Assembly (NCBI RefSeq): GCF_014360585.1
Contig: NZ_JACIXG010000056.1
Location: 1-33,272 of the forward strand
Direction of reading: 5' to 3'
DNA length: 33,272 bases
DNA from: Nocardioides sp.
GTDB lineage: Bacteria; Actinomycetota; Actinomycetes; Propionibacteriales; Nocardioidaceae
Position numbers and translations under genes: made by a program. Every line of letters starts with the position of its first letter. Position 1 is the stretch's first letter. Below are positions 7,310 to 14,566 of the stretch, one piece after another. The notes beneath the pieces are model-generated. The model worked only from the letters and a program-made list of their open reading frames with translations, was not told where the DNA came from and did no database searches.

Positions 7310-8274
7310 ACCTCCTGGTCCTGGACGTCCGGCGGCGGGCCGTCGAGGCGACCGGCACGGCTGCGGATCGGCACCGCGACGTGGAGCGCGTTGCTCTCGA
7401 GCGTGAAGTCGGTCGGCGTCTCGGTGAGGATCTCCCCGTCGAGGTTGACCGGCATCGGCTCGTCGGTGGTGATCCGCACCGCCGTGGTGGTCACGTGGTG
7501 GACCTGATCGTGCTCGATGAAGTGGCCGCTCTTGAGCAGCCGCGCGATGGAGACGTGGTCGCGCATGCGGCCACGGACGATCGCGTAGACGTCGAGCAGG
7601 TCGTCGTCCACCGAGGCCGTGGGCGAGACCGTGTTGCCGCCGCCGTAGTGACGGCCGTTGCCGACCGCGACCTGGAGCAGGTCGTCGAGCTCCACCGTGT
7701 CGTGGTCGCCGTCGGGGAACTCCAGCCGGGCGGTGAACGGCTTGTGGTGCCGGTAGGCCTGGAGCGTCGCCACCGGATAGGCCGCCGGGCCGATCAGCTT
7801 CTTGAGCCGAGGGTCCAGAGCATCGGTCATTGCGACGGAGAGACCGAACGAGGCGACGTTGAGGTAGCTGTGGCCGTTGGCCCGGCCGATGTCGACGTTG
7901 ATGATCTTTCCCTCGAGCACCTGCCGGATCGCGGTCTCCGGGTCCTGGTCCAGCTCGAGCGTGCGGGCGAAGTCGTTGGCGGTGCCGAGCGGCAGCACGG
8001 CGAGCACGACGTCGGTCCCGGCGATCCGGGAAGCTGCGGCGCCCACCGAGCCGTCACCGCCGCCGATGACGAGCAGGTCGGGCTGGTCGGCCGCCACCTC
8101 GTCCAGCGTGTTCTCCAGCTCCTCCCCCGAATGGACAGCGTAGGAGCGCAGGTCCTCGATCCCCGCGTCGCGGAGCATCTTCTCCGACGAGGCCAGCGCG
8201 TCCTCTCCACGGCGCGAGCCGGCGTTGACGACGAGGGCGACCTTGACGGAGTCGCGCGACAACAGCGATTGCAT
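7306..8274 (-). CDS. Diacylglycerol kinase family lipid kinase (YegS/DagK-like)
   Basis: Lipid kinase of 322 aa that would phosphorylate diacylglycerol or a related lipid with ATP, feeding phosphatidate back to phospholipid synthesis. The N-terminal DAGK catalytic domain shows VALVVNAGSRRG, the nucleotide-binding GGGDGSVG loop and LPLGTANDFARTL. The C-terminal beta-sandwich domain is present (AVGNGRHYGGGN, NLDGE). ATG 8274 gives a normal N-terminus; the frame can be extended to a TTG at 8298, and neither start has a strong Shine-Dalgarno sequence. Its stop codon overlaps that of the converging lactonase gene. Confidence 0.9.
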   Translation of the reverse strand: MQSLLSRDSVKVALVVNAGSRRGEDALASSEKMLRDAGIEDLRSYAVHSGEELENTLDEVAADQPDLLVIGGGDGSVGAAASRIAGTDVVLAVLPLGTANDFARTLELDQDPETAIRQVLEGKIINVDIGRANGHSYLNVASFGLSVAMTDALDPRLKKLIGPAAYPVATLQAYRHHKPFTARLEFPDGDHDTVELDDLLQVAVGNGRHYGGGNTVSPTASVDDDLLDVYAIVRGRMRDHVSIARLLKSGHFIEHDQVHHVTTTAVRITTDEPMPVNLDGEILTETPTDFTLESNALHVAVPIRSRAGRLDGPPPDVQDQEV

Positions 8275-8344
8275 ATCCACGTTCAGGAGCGTACGCAACC
8301 CCGCCTGAGTACGCGCCGGCGCGTCGCGCTGCGACGCTTCTGGC

Positions 8345-9106
8345 TCAGCCCACGAACCCGGGAGCGACCACCTCGGCGAAGACCCCGAGCGCCGGCTCGC
8401 CGGCCCGGTTGAGCGGCCGGTGGGAGGCGAGCGTCTTCAACAGGCGTACGTCCCGCTTCCCCGTCTCCGGGTGGATGTCGATCACGGCGCACCGCGGGAT
8501 GGGCACGCCGATCCGGAGCCTCGCCGCGCCGACCTGGACCTCCCGGCCGAGCCAGGTGTCCTCGACATAGGGCTCCTCGGTCTCGACGACCAGGTTCGGC
8601 CGGAACCGCGCCGCCACGAGCGCGGCGTCGTCACCGATCCGCCGGGCGAGGTCGCCCAGCGACGCCGTGGTCACCATCGACACCGCACCCGCGAAGACGA
8701 CCTCCCCTCGACGGGCGCGGGCCAGCCGCACCGGCCGGTCGAGCCACCGCGAGAACAGCTCCGAGTGGGGTCCGCTGAGCAGCTCCAGCTCGACCTCGCG
8801 ACCCCAGTAGTCGCAGATGATGCTCTCTCCAGTCACGACCGGCTCCGCCGAGACGCTCTCACCGCCCGGCAGCCCGATCTCGAGGCGGCCCCTGGCCACC
8901 TCTGCCCGCACCGCGACCAGCGAGGGGTGCTGCACGGTGCGCAGCACCCGACCCCGACCAGGCGCGCTGGTGTTGACCGACACCAGCGCGAACCCTCGGT
9001 CCCCGACGACTCCCAGGTCGTCGAGCACCAGCCGGTCGTAGGCCAGATGTCGGGTCCCCTTGATCGGCGCGAACCCTGCGCGCACGACCTTCAGCTCATC
9101 GGTCAC
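8345..9106 (-). CDS. MOSC domain-containing protein (MOSC_N plus MOSC)
   Basis: Protein of 253 aa with an N-terminal MOSC beta-barrel domain (KVVRAGFAPIKGTRHLAYDR, then GDRGFALV) and a C-terminal MOSC domain (FRPNLVVETEEPYVEDTWLG, then IPRCAVIDIHPETG). MOSC proteins use or carry molybdenum cofactor sulfur; relatives reduce N-hydroxylated compounds. The conserved cysteine expected as molybdenum ligand could be that of PRCAVID. It starts with GTG inside the stop codon of the upstream gene (GTGA overlap), so the two are translationally coupled. No other molybdenum cofactor genes are nearby. Confidence 0.87.
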   Translation of the reverse strand: MTDELKVVRAGFAPIKGTRHLAYDRLVLDDLGVVGDRGFALVSVNTSAPGRGRVLRTVQHPSLVAVRAEVARGRLEIGLPGGESVSAEPVVTGESIICDYWGREVELELLSGPHSELFSRWLDRPVRLARARRGEVVFAGAVSMVTTASLGDLARRIGDDAALVAARFRPNLVVETEEPYVEDTWLGREVQVGAARLRIGVPIPRCAVIDIHPETGKRDVRLLKTLASHRPLNRAGEPALGVFAEVVAPGFVG

Positions 9107-9906
9107 GTCCCCAGTGAACCAGCGCGGCGAAACGCCTCGGCACCCTCGGCCGCCAGCTCGGTGTAGCCGGCCGTGCCGCCGCCGAGCAGCTCCTCGGCGG
9201 CGCGCTTGACGGCGCCGAGGGCGGCGAAGGCGAACGCGCCGCCCACCGAGATGCGGGCCGCGCCTGCCTCGGCCAGCTCGGGGACCGACGGGCCGCCCGG
9301 GAGCAGCAGGACGTTGACCGGGCGGTCGACGGCACCGACCAGGCGGCGTACGTCCTCGACGGCGACGACGCCCGGCGCGAAGAGGACGTCGGCGCCGGCC
9401 TCCTGGTAGGCCTGCAGGCGGGCGATCGTGTCCTCGAGATCGTCGCGGCCGCGGATGTGGTTCTCGGCGCGAGCGGTGAGGACGAAGCCGTCCCCCGCGG
9501 CAGCGGCCGCCGCTGCGACCCGCTCGGCGGCCTCCTCCAGGGAGTAGAACGCGTCCTGCTCGACCCCGGCGTAGTCCTCGATAGAACCGCCCGCCAGACC
9601 GGTGGCCGCGGCGAGCCGGAAGGTCTCCTCCACCTCGGCCATGGTTGCCGCGAAACCGGCCTCCAGGTCGGCCGAGACCGGCACCTGGACCGCCTCGACC
9701 AGCGCGGCCGAGTGCGCCATCACCTCGTCCCGGCTGACCTGGCCGTCAAGCCGTCCCAGGGTCGCGGCGTACCCGCTGCTGGTCGTGGCCAGGGCCGGGA
9801 AGCCCAGCGAGGCCAGGACCTTGGCCGAGCCCGCATCCCAGGCGTTGGGCATCAGCATCGGGGTGCCTGGAAGGTGCAGCGACAGGAAGCTCTCGGCGAG
9901 GGACAT
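9103..9906 (-). CDS. Isocitrate lyase/PEP mutase family protein
   Basis: TIM-barrel protein of 267 aa of the PEP mutase/2-methylisocitrate lyase superfamily, which makes or breaks C-C or C-P bonds next to a carboxylate using Mg2+. Visible family features are LPNAWDAGSAKVLASLGFPA, the barrel strand VSADLEAGFA, AGGSIEDYAG and LTARAENHIRG with conserved acidic metal ligands. The KKCGH-type motif with the catalytic cysteine of true isocitrate and methylisocitrate lyases is absent, so it is unlikely to be one of those enzymes. No phosphonate genes surround it, which argues against a PEP mutase. It is coupled to the downstream MOSC gene. ATG 9906 is preceded by a purine-rich AGGGTGG. The substrate is unknown. 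Confidence 0.85.
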   Translation of the reverse strand: MSLAESFLSLHLPGTPMLMPNAWDAGSAKVLASLGFPALATTSSGYAATLGRLDGQVSRDEVMAHSAALVEAVQVPVSADLEAGFAATMAEVEETFRLAAATGLAGGSIEDYAGVEQDAFYSLEEAAERVAAAAAAAGDGFVLTARAENHIRGRDDLEDTIARLQAYQEAGADVLFAPGVVAVEDVRRLVGAVDRPVNVLLLPGGPSVPELAEAGAARISVGGAFAFAALGAVKRAAEELLGGGTAGYTELAAEGAEAFRRAGSLGT

Positions 9907-9955
9907 GACGCCACCCTGCCACGGGACGGCGCGGCCGAGAACTGATTTCCGGGCC

Positions 9956-9961
9956 TAGGAT
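9956..9961 (+). promoter_or_regulatory. Putative -10 element (TAGGAT), leaderless zinc exporter gene
   Basis: TAGGAT lies 8 nt before ATG 9970 without an intervening ribosome-binding site, consistent with a leaderless mRNA. The promoter region is only about 60 bp because the divergent gene starts at 9906. Confidence 0.45.
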
Positions 9962-9969
9962 CACTTGGT

Positions 9970-10875
9970 ATGGGCCACGATCACGACCACATCTCACCGG
10001 CGGCCGACCGGCGCTACCTGATCGCCGCGATGACGCTCCTGGGTGTGTTCCTGATCGGCGAGGTGACGGTCGCGATCCTCGCGAACTCGCTCGCGCTGCT
10101 TGCCGACGCCGGCCACATGCTCACCGACGTCGGCGCGATCGCGGCGGCGCTGTGGGCGATGCGGCTGGCCGCGCGGCCAGCGCACGGGCAGTGGACCTAC
10201 GGCTGGAAGCGCGCCGAGATCCTCTCGGCCGCCCTCAACGGGATCACGCTGCTCGTCTTCGCCGCCGTCGTGGGTGTCGAGGCGATCCGACGGCTGATCG
10301 ACCCGCCCGAGGCCGAAGGACTGCCGATGTTCGTCGTCGCGGTCATCGGCTGCGGCGTCAACATCGTCGCGGCCGCCCTGATGGCGCGCGCCAACCGCAC
10401 CTCGCTCAACGTCGAGGGCGCCTACCAGCACGTGCTCTCCGACCTCTACGGCTTCATCGGCACCCTCGTCGCCGCGATCGTCATCCTGCTCACCGGCTGG
10501 AACCGCGCCGACCCGGTGGCCTCGCTCGTGGTGGTCGCCCTGATGACGTACGCCGGTGTCCGGCTGCTGCGCGACAGCGGCCGGATCCTGCTCGAGGGTG
10601 CGCCGGCGGAGGTCGACGTCGAGGACCTGCGCCGGCATCTGCTCGAGGTCGACGACGTGCTCGAGGTGCACGACCTGCACGCCTGGACCGTCACCTCGGG
10701 TCTGCCCGCCGTCTCAGCGCACCTGACCCTGCGCCCGGAGTGCTTCGACGACGGCAGCGCGCCGAAGGTCCTCGACCGGGTCCAGGCCTGTCTGACCGGC
10801 CACTTCGACGTCGAGCACTCCACCTTCCAGCTCGAGCCCGAGACCCACCTGGCCCACGAGCCGGGGATGCACTAG
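9970..10875 (+). CDS. Cation diffusion facilitator (CzcD/ZitB-type zinc exporter)
   Basis: Inner-membrane H+/metal antiporter of 301 aa that exports Zn2+ or similar divalent ions. It begins with the His-rich MGHDHDH and has six predicted helices between about residues 15 and 200. Helix II carries the metal site in ADAGHMLTDVGA (HxxxD) and helix V the second pair in YQHVLSDLYGF (HxxxD). The C-terminal cytosolic domain has the CDF signature VHDLHAWTVTSG. Length is typical. It converges on the tetR gene with a 5-nt gap, so no terminator separates them. No metal-responsive operator is evident. Confidence 0.95.
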   Translation: MGHDHDHISPAADRRYLIAAMTLLGVFLIGEVTVAILANSLALLADAGHMLTDVGAIAAALWAMRLAARPAHGQWTYGWKRAEILSAALNGITLLVFAAVVGVEAIRRLIDPPEAEGLPMFVVAVIGCGVNIVAAALMARANRTSLNVEGAYQHVLSDLYGFIGTLVAAIVILLTGWNRADPVASLVVVALMTYAGVRLLRDSGRILLEGAPAEVDVEDLRRHLLEVDDVLEVHDLHAWTVTSGLPAVSAHLTLRPECFDDGSAPKVLDRVQACLTGHFDVEHSTFQLEPETHLAHEPGMH

Positions 10876-10880
10876 GTGAT

Positions 10881-11564
10881 CTAAGCCCGCGCCAGCGCCG
10901 TGAGGGCCGCCCCGCGCGCCTGCTCGATCGCGTCCTCGGCGATCCCGCACAGCCGCAGACAGGCCGAGGCGATCGTCGCGACGGTCGTGCTGCCGACCCG
11001 GTCCTCGCGACGGAGGCTGACCACGCTCTCGACCATCTGCACGAGCAGCTCACCGAGCCCGGGCTCGCCGCTGCTCGCCGAGATCCGCTCCCCCGCCGCC
11101 CGCTGCGCCACCCGCCCGTAGCCGGCGACGAGGTCCCCGCGGAGGTGGTCGTAACGGTCGTAGACGGGTGAGGCGATGACGTCGGGGAGACGGTAGAGCA
11201 TGCCGATGTTGTGGGGCATCGCGACCAGAGCGCTCATGTCGCTGACGGCGAGGGCATAGAGGCCCACCTCGGGGGTCACCGACCCCATCTCGGCCTCGAT
11301 CTTCCCGGCCTGCTCGACCCGCTCCTGGACCGAGCGCTCGAGCAGCACCGCGAGGATCTCCTCCTTGCTGCCGAAGTGGTAGTAGATCGACGCCTGCCTC
11401 AGCCCGGCACCGTCCGCGATCTCGCGGGTGGTGGTGCCGGCATAGCCGCGGCCCACGAAGAGCTCCGCGGCGGCGGCGAGGATCTGATCTCGGGGGTTCG
11501 CCGCAACCTTGCCCGGGAGCAGCCGTGGACGGCCGCGACCCGGACGCGGCGAGATCTGTGACAC
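10881..11564 (-). CDS. TetR family transcriptional regulator
   Basis: DNA-binding repressor of 227 aa. After a basic N-terminal tail (RPGRGRPRL) the TetR_N helix-turn-helix spans about residues 25-75 (ILAAAAELFVGRGYAGTTTR and REIADGAGLRQASIYYHFGS). The C-terminal ligand domain is not recognisable to a subfamily. GTG 11564 is chosen because AAAGG sits about 8 nt upstream; an ATG at 11629 would add 22 residues across the promoter. An imperfect 14-bp palindrome lies 18 nt upstream of the start and is nearly repeated at the gdx promoter. It therefore probably represses itself and gdx, the gene immediately upstream on the same strand (inference). Confidence 0.9.
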   Translation of the reverse strand: MSQISPRPGRGRPRLLPGKVAANPRDQILAAAAELFVGRGYAGTTTREIADGAGLRQASIYYHFGSKEEILAVLLERSVQERVEQAGKIEAEMGSVTPEVGLYALAVSDMSALVAMPHNIGMLYRLPDVIASPVYDRYDHLRGDLVAGYGRVAQRAAGERISASSGEPGLGELLVQMVESVVSLRREDRVGSTTVATIASACLRLCGIAEDAIEQARGAALTALARA

Positions 11565-11580
11565 CGTGGCATCGCCTTTT

Positions 11581-11598
11581 TCTGTCGTACGATAGATA
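11581..11598. promoter_or_regulatory. Predicted TetR operator at the tetR promoter
   Basis: The core CTGTCGTACGATAG (11582-11595) is a palindrome with one mismatched pair. The 18-bp window TCTGTCGTACGATAGATA matches ACTGTCATTCGATAGAAA at 12078-12095 in 14 of 18 positions. A shared palindromic site upstream of both tetR and the adjacent gdx is the expected arrangement for autorepression plus control of a neighbour. Confidence 0.65.
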
Positions 11599-11671
11599 AG
11601 ATGAGAGAGAGCAAGTTTCGCACTCATATCGAAAGAGTCAAGCGACAGGCGCCGTGTCCGGGCACGAACTC

Positions 11672-11986
11672 TCAGTGAGTGAGCTTGAGGCCGATGACGC
11701 AGCCGACGAGAGCGACGATCAGCAGGACGCGTACGGCGCTGATCGACTCGGTCCCGATGGCCATCGAGTAGCCGACGGTGAGCGCCGCGCCGATCCCCAC
11801 CCAGACCGCGTACGCTGTGCCGATCGGCAGCGTGCGCATGGCCAGCGCGAGGCCCGCCAGGCTGCCGACGAGAGCGACGACGAAGACCACCGACGGGACC
11901 AGTCGCGAGAAGCCCTCGGTACGGCCCAGGGCCAGCGCCCACACAGCCTCGAGGACGCCTGATCCAACAAGAAAAATCCAAGACAT
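11672..11986 (-). CDS. gdx: Guanidinium exporter Gdx (SugE-type SMR protein)
   Basis: Small multidrug resistance family proton antiporter of 104 aa with four transmembrane helices, acting as a dual-topology dimer. It starts MSWIFLVGSGVLEAVWALAL, where the helix-I glutamate is the family proton/substrate site, and contains TLPIGTAYAVWVGIGA and the C-terminal IGLKLTH, all close to E. coli SugE rather than EmrE. SugE members export guanidinium. The guanidine-III riboswitch core directly upstream (12002-12041) independently supports this function. ATG 11986 has GGAG 6 nt upstream; an upstream in-frame GTG-like extension to 12085 would run through the riboswitch and is rejected. tetR follows on the same strand after 107 nt. 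Confidence 0.95.
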   Translation of the reverse strand: MSWIFLVGSGVLEAVWALALGRTEGFSRLVPSVVFVVALVGSLAGLALAMRTLPIGTAYAVWVGIGAALTVGYSMAIGTESISAVRVLLIVALVGCVIGLKLTH

Positions 11987-12001
11987 GACCAACTCCAGAC
12001 G

Positions 12002-12041
12002 GCCGTCTTGTCGCGCTTCCGGGTACGGCTCCCTCGTCCGG
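12002..12041 (-). ncRNA. Guanidine-III riboswitch (ykkC-III motif)
   Basis: On the minus strand the 40-nt core contains the invariant blocks CCGGACGAGG, GCCGTACCCGG and GACAAGACGGC in the right order, as in the Thermobifida fusca guanidine-III RNA. P1 is formed by CCGG (12041-12038) and CCGG (12022-12019). The pseudoknot pairs GCCGT (12029-12025) with ACGGC (12006-12002). The core ends 5 nt before the GGAG ribosome-binding site of gdx, so ligand binding probably controls translation start. The final ACGGC lies inside a 12-nt palindrome at 11997-12008, which offers an alternative pairing for the unbound state. I recognised this from the consensus, not from a covariance search. Confidence 0.93.
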
Positions 12042-12066
12042 CAGCCGGTCTCGGCTGACGTCTTCG

Positions 12067-12072
12067 ACACTA
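12067..12072 (-). promoter_or_regulatory. Putative -10 element of the gdx promoter (TAGTGT)
   Basis: TAGTGT on the minus strand lies just downstream of the predicted TetR site and about 26 nt upstream of the riboswitch core. Transcription would start near 12060, leaving room for the full aptamer. The -35 is weak. Confidence 0.4.
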
Positions 12073-12077
12073 GCAAA

Positions 12078-12095
12078 ACTGTCATTCGATAGAAA
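12078..12095. promoter_or_regulatory. Predicted TetR operator in the gdx promoter
   Basis: ACTGTCATTCGATAGAAA shares CTGTC-N-T-N-CGATAG with the site in front of tetR. It falls between the likely -35 and -10 of gdx, a position where binding would block RNA polymerase. Confidence 0.6.
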
Positions 12096-12100
12096 CTTCT

Positions 12101-12120
12101 CGCAGCGCTAGAACGCTGCG
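12101..12120. terminator. Hairpin between gdx and the LysR-like gene
   Basis: Perfect 7-bp arms CGCAGCG and CGCTGCG enclose a 6-nt CTAGAA loop, followed on the plus strand by TTCTTC. It resembles a weak intrinsic terminator, but no gene reads into it on the plus strand. It could equally be an operator palindrome in this divergent promoter region. Confidence 0.4.
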
Positions 12121-12185
12121 TTCTTCATCACGGGACTCGGCGTCGACCGATGGCCGTCTGATGGGCCGATCGATGGGATGATGCG

Positions 12186-12764
12186 GTGGTGACCTTCACC
12201 GTCGGCTTCGTCACCGGAGCCACCCCTGACAAGTGGGCCAGGATCTGGCGTGACCGCAGGCGCGAGCGGCTCGAGATCGTCCCGGTCGCCGAGGAGGATC
12301 AGGAGCGACTGCTGCGCGCCGGCGAGCTCGACATGTGCCTCGTCCGCCTCCCTGTGGACCGCGACGGCCTGCACTGCATCCCGCTCTACGAGGAGCAGCC
12401 GGTCGCCGTGATGGGCCACGAGCACCTGCTCTCCCTGCTCGAGGAGGTCACCCTCGACGACCTCGCCGAGGAACAGCTGGTCGTCCCCGAGCGCGGAGGC
12501 TGGACACCGAGCGCCGAGCAGCTGGCGTGGCCGCCGATGAGCGAGAAGGACGCCGTCGAGACGGTCGCCGCCGGCACGGGGGTGGCGATCGTGCCGCTGT
12601 CGATCGCCCGGCTCTACCACCGCAAGGACGCCGTCTTCCGGCCCGTGGTCGGCATCGAGGCCACGACCGTCGGCCTGGCCTGGCTGATCGACAACGACGA
12701 CGAGCGCGTGCAGACCTTCATCGGCATCGTCCGCGGCCGCTCGCGGAACTCCTCGAGAAGCTGA
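12186..12764 (+). CDS. LysR-type substrate-binding domain protein without HTH
   Basis: Protein of 192 aa that resembles only the C-terminal ligand-binding domain of LysR regulators (FTVGFVTGATPDKW, then IPLYEEQPVAVMGHEHLLS, ERGGWTPS and VAAGTGVAIVPLSIARLYHR). No helix-turn-helix precedes it, and the region upstream is the divergent gdx promoter, so it is not a simple truncation visible here. Such stand-alone domains are known in Actinobacteria, but their role is unclear; they may bind a small molecule or modulate another regulator. It starts with GTG at 12186 or 12189. A hairpin follows the gene. Confidence 0.8.
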   Translation: MVTFTVGFVTGATPDKWARIWRDRRRERLEIVPVAEEDQERLLRAGELDMCLVRLPVDRDGLHCIPLYEEQPVAVMGHEHLLSLLEEVTLDDLAEEQLVVPERGGWTPSAEQLAWPPMSEKDAVETVAAGTGVAIVPLSIARLYHRKDAVFRPVVGIEATTVGLAWLIDNDDERVQTFIGIVRGRSRNSSRS

Positions 12765-12774
12765 GTCCAGCAAA

Positions 12775-12794
12775 TGCCAGGTGAACGCCTGGCA
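12775..12794 (+). terminator. Hairpin after the LysR-like gene
   Basis: TGCCAGG and CCTGGCA form a perfect 7-bp stem with loop TGAACG, starting 11 nt after the stop at 12764. There is no T-tract, so it is a weak terminator at best. Confidence 0.45.
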
Positions 12795-12883
12795 ACATCT
12801 GTCTCGTCCGGCCGCATTCCCGACAGTCGGGTCGGTGCTCGTCCCTAGACTCTGCCCGATCCAGACAGAAGGCAGGCGTTTCG

Positions 12884-14566
12884 GTGAACCGCAAGGGGTG
12901 GACGACCGTTGTAGCAGGCGGTCTCGTACTGGTCCTGCTGACCTGGTTCGCTGTGGCACGGCTGATCCCCGGCGACGCGTGGCCGGACGAGCTCGCCGAC
13001 AAGGCGACGCTGAAGATCGCCGCCGGCTCCGAGCTCGACGACGTCCTTTGCGCCGACGGCACCAGCAAGGCCGACGAGGCGAGCAGCACGCCGGTCCGGT
13101 GCGCGCCCAGCGACCTGGTGAAACAGCTCGAGGAGGAGACCAACGTCGAGCTGAAGCCCGAGTTCATCGGCACGCTCGAGGCCGCCGACGCGATCGCCGG
13201 TGACTCGGACCGCTACGACGCCGCCTGGTTCGCCTCCGACGACTACCTGCGGCTTGCACTGGCAGCGAAAGGCACCGATGACCTGACCACCTCCAAGCCG
13301 ATCATGCGTTCCCCAGTGGCCTTGGGGGTGCGCCACGACGTCGCCGCGCAGCTCGGCTGGACCGAGGACACCGCGGTCTCGTGGAAGGAGATCGCCGACC
13401 GCGCCGGCGACGGTGAGCTCGGGTTCCTGATGACCAGCCCCGCCTCCTCCAACTCCGGCCTGTCCACGCTCGCCGGCGTCGCCACCGCCTTCGATGACAA
13501 GCCGCCGTTGCAGAGCGAGGACGTCGGCCTGGTCCAGGACGACGTACGCCAGCTCTTCAGCGGCCAGCTCGGCCGCGCGGCGAGCTCGGGTTGGCTCTCG
13601 GACAAGTTCCGCGAGAACCCGACTGCCTACGACGCGATCTTCAACTACGAGTCGGAGTTGCTGGCGCTCGCGAAGCAGGTCGAGGATCTCGACATCGTGT
13701 ATCCCAGCGACGGCACCACGGAGGCCACCTACCCGCTCACGCTCGTAGACCCCGGGAAGCAGAAGGCGTACGAGACAGCTGTCGCGTGGCTGCGGACCGC
13801 CGATGTCCAGCGGGACCTGAGCGAGAAGAGCCAGCGACGCCCCGGACGCAGTGACGTGAAGCCCTCCAAGGGCGTGCCCGACAACGATGTCAAGACGCTC
13901 CCGCTCCCCGACGACCTCGGCACGATCGACGAGCTGATCTTCACCTACTTCGACGAGTTCGCCCCCAAGACGCGCACGACCTACCTGCTCGACACCTCGG
14001 CCTCGATGGACGACCTCAAGATGAACCGGCTGCGGCGGGCCTTCGAGGGGCTCGTCGGCGACAACACCTCGATCAGCGGGCAGTTCAAGCGCTTCCGCAA
14101 GGGTGAACGGCTGACGGTCTACACCTACGCCGACGAGGTGGCGCTCCTCGGGTCCGTCGTGGTCAAGGACAGGTCGGAGAGCGACGAGGCGCTCGGAGCC
14201 CTGATCGACGGGGTGGGCGACCTGAGCGGCGACGGGGGCACCGCCTACTACGACGCCATCGACGCGGCCTACGCCGACCTCTTGAAGGCGCCCGAGGAGG
14301 GTGCGACAAGGTCGATCGTGCTGATGACCGACGGCGAGCAGAACGGTGGCCAGTCCTACACCCAGCTCAAGAAGAAGTACGAGGCGGACTACCGCGCTCT
14401 CGGGGTGCCGCTCTACGTGGTGCTCGTCGGCGACGCCGCCGCCTCGACCGACCCGAGCATCGAACAGCTGGTCGGCTTCGCCGAGGAGACCGGCGGCCGC
14501 GATGTCGTCGCCAAGGAGACCGACGACCTACGCAAGATCTTCCAGGAGATCCGTGACTACCAGTGA
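12884..14566 (+). CDS. Solute-binding domain fused to von Willebrand factor A domain
   Basis: Exported or membrane-anchored protein of 560 aa. A transmembrane or signal-anchor helix at about 5-27 (TTVVAGGLVLVLLTWFAVARL) is followed by a periplasmic-binding-protein-like domain (about 45-315; LKIAAGSELDDVL, YDAAWFASDDYL, LGFLMTSPASSNSGLSTLAG). The VWA domain follows (about 360-560) with a complete MIDAS: DTSAS at 370-374, Thr453 in GDGGTAYY and Asp483 in TDGEQNGG. It should bind a divalent cation and a protein ligand outside the membrane. There is no ABC permease or ATPase nearby, so a transport role is unlikely. The start is GTG with AGAAGG 11 nt upstream and a TAGACT -10-like box at 12846. 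It overlaps the next gene by 14 nt. Function is unknown; an envelope scaffold or sensor is a guess. Confidence 0.85.
   Translation: MNRKGWTTVVAGGLVLVLLTWFAVARLIPGDAWPDELADKATLKIAAGSELDDVLCADGTSKADEASSTPVRCAPSDLVKQLEEETNVELKPEFIGTLEAADAIAGDSDRYDAAWFASDDYLRLALAAKGTDDLTTSKPIMRSPVALGVRHDVAAQLGWTEDTAVSWKEIADRAGDGELGFLMTSPASSNSGLSTLAGVATAFDDKPPLQSEDVGLVQDDVRQLFSGQLGRAASSGWLSDKFRENPTAYDAIFNYESELLALAKQVEDLDIVYPSDGTTEATYPLTLVDPGKQKAYETAVAWLRTADVQRDLSEKSQRRPGRSDVKPSKGVPDNDVKTLPLPDDLGTIDELIFTYFDEFAPKTRTTYLLDTSASMDDLKMNRLRRAFEGLVGDNTSISGQFKRFRKGERLTVYTYADEVALLGSVVVKDRSESDEALGALIDGVGDLSGDGGTAYYDAIDAAYADLLKAPEEGATRSIVLMTDGEQNGGQSYTQLKKKYEADYRALGVPLYVVLVGDAAASTDPSIEQLVGFAEETGGRDVVAKETDDLRKIFQEIRDYQ

Noticed and set aside
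9103..9906. Phosphonate biosynthesis gene (true PEP mutase)
   Set aside because: No phosphonopyruvate decarboxylase or other phosphonate genes nearby, and the specific catalytic loop is not recognisable.
11987..12072. Guanidine-I (ykkC) riboswitch in the gdx leader
   Set aside because: CTAG and some guanidine-rich words resemble class I, but the compact CCGGACGAGG, GTACCCGG and GACAAGACGGC order with a pseudoknot matches class III.
11987..12085. Upstream extension of the gdx reading frame to 12085
   Set aside because: It would translate the riboswitch aptamer, and SugE proteins begin exactly at MSWIF.
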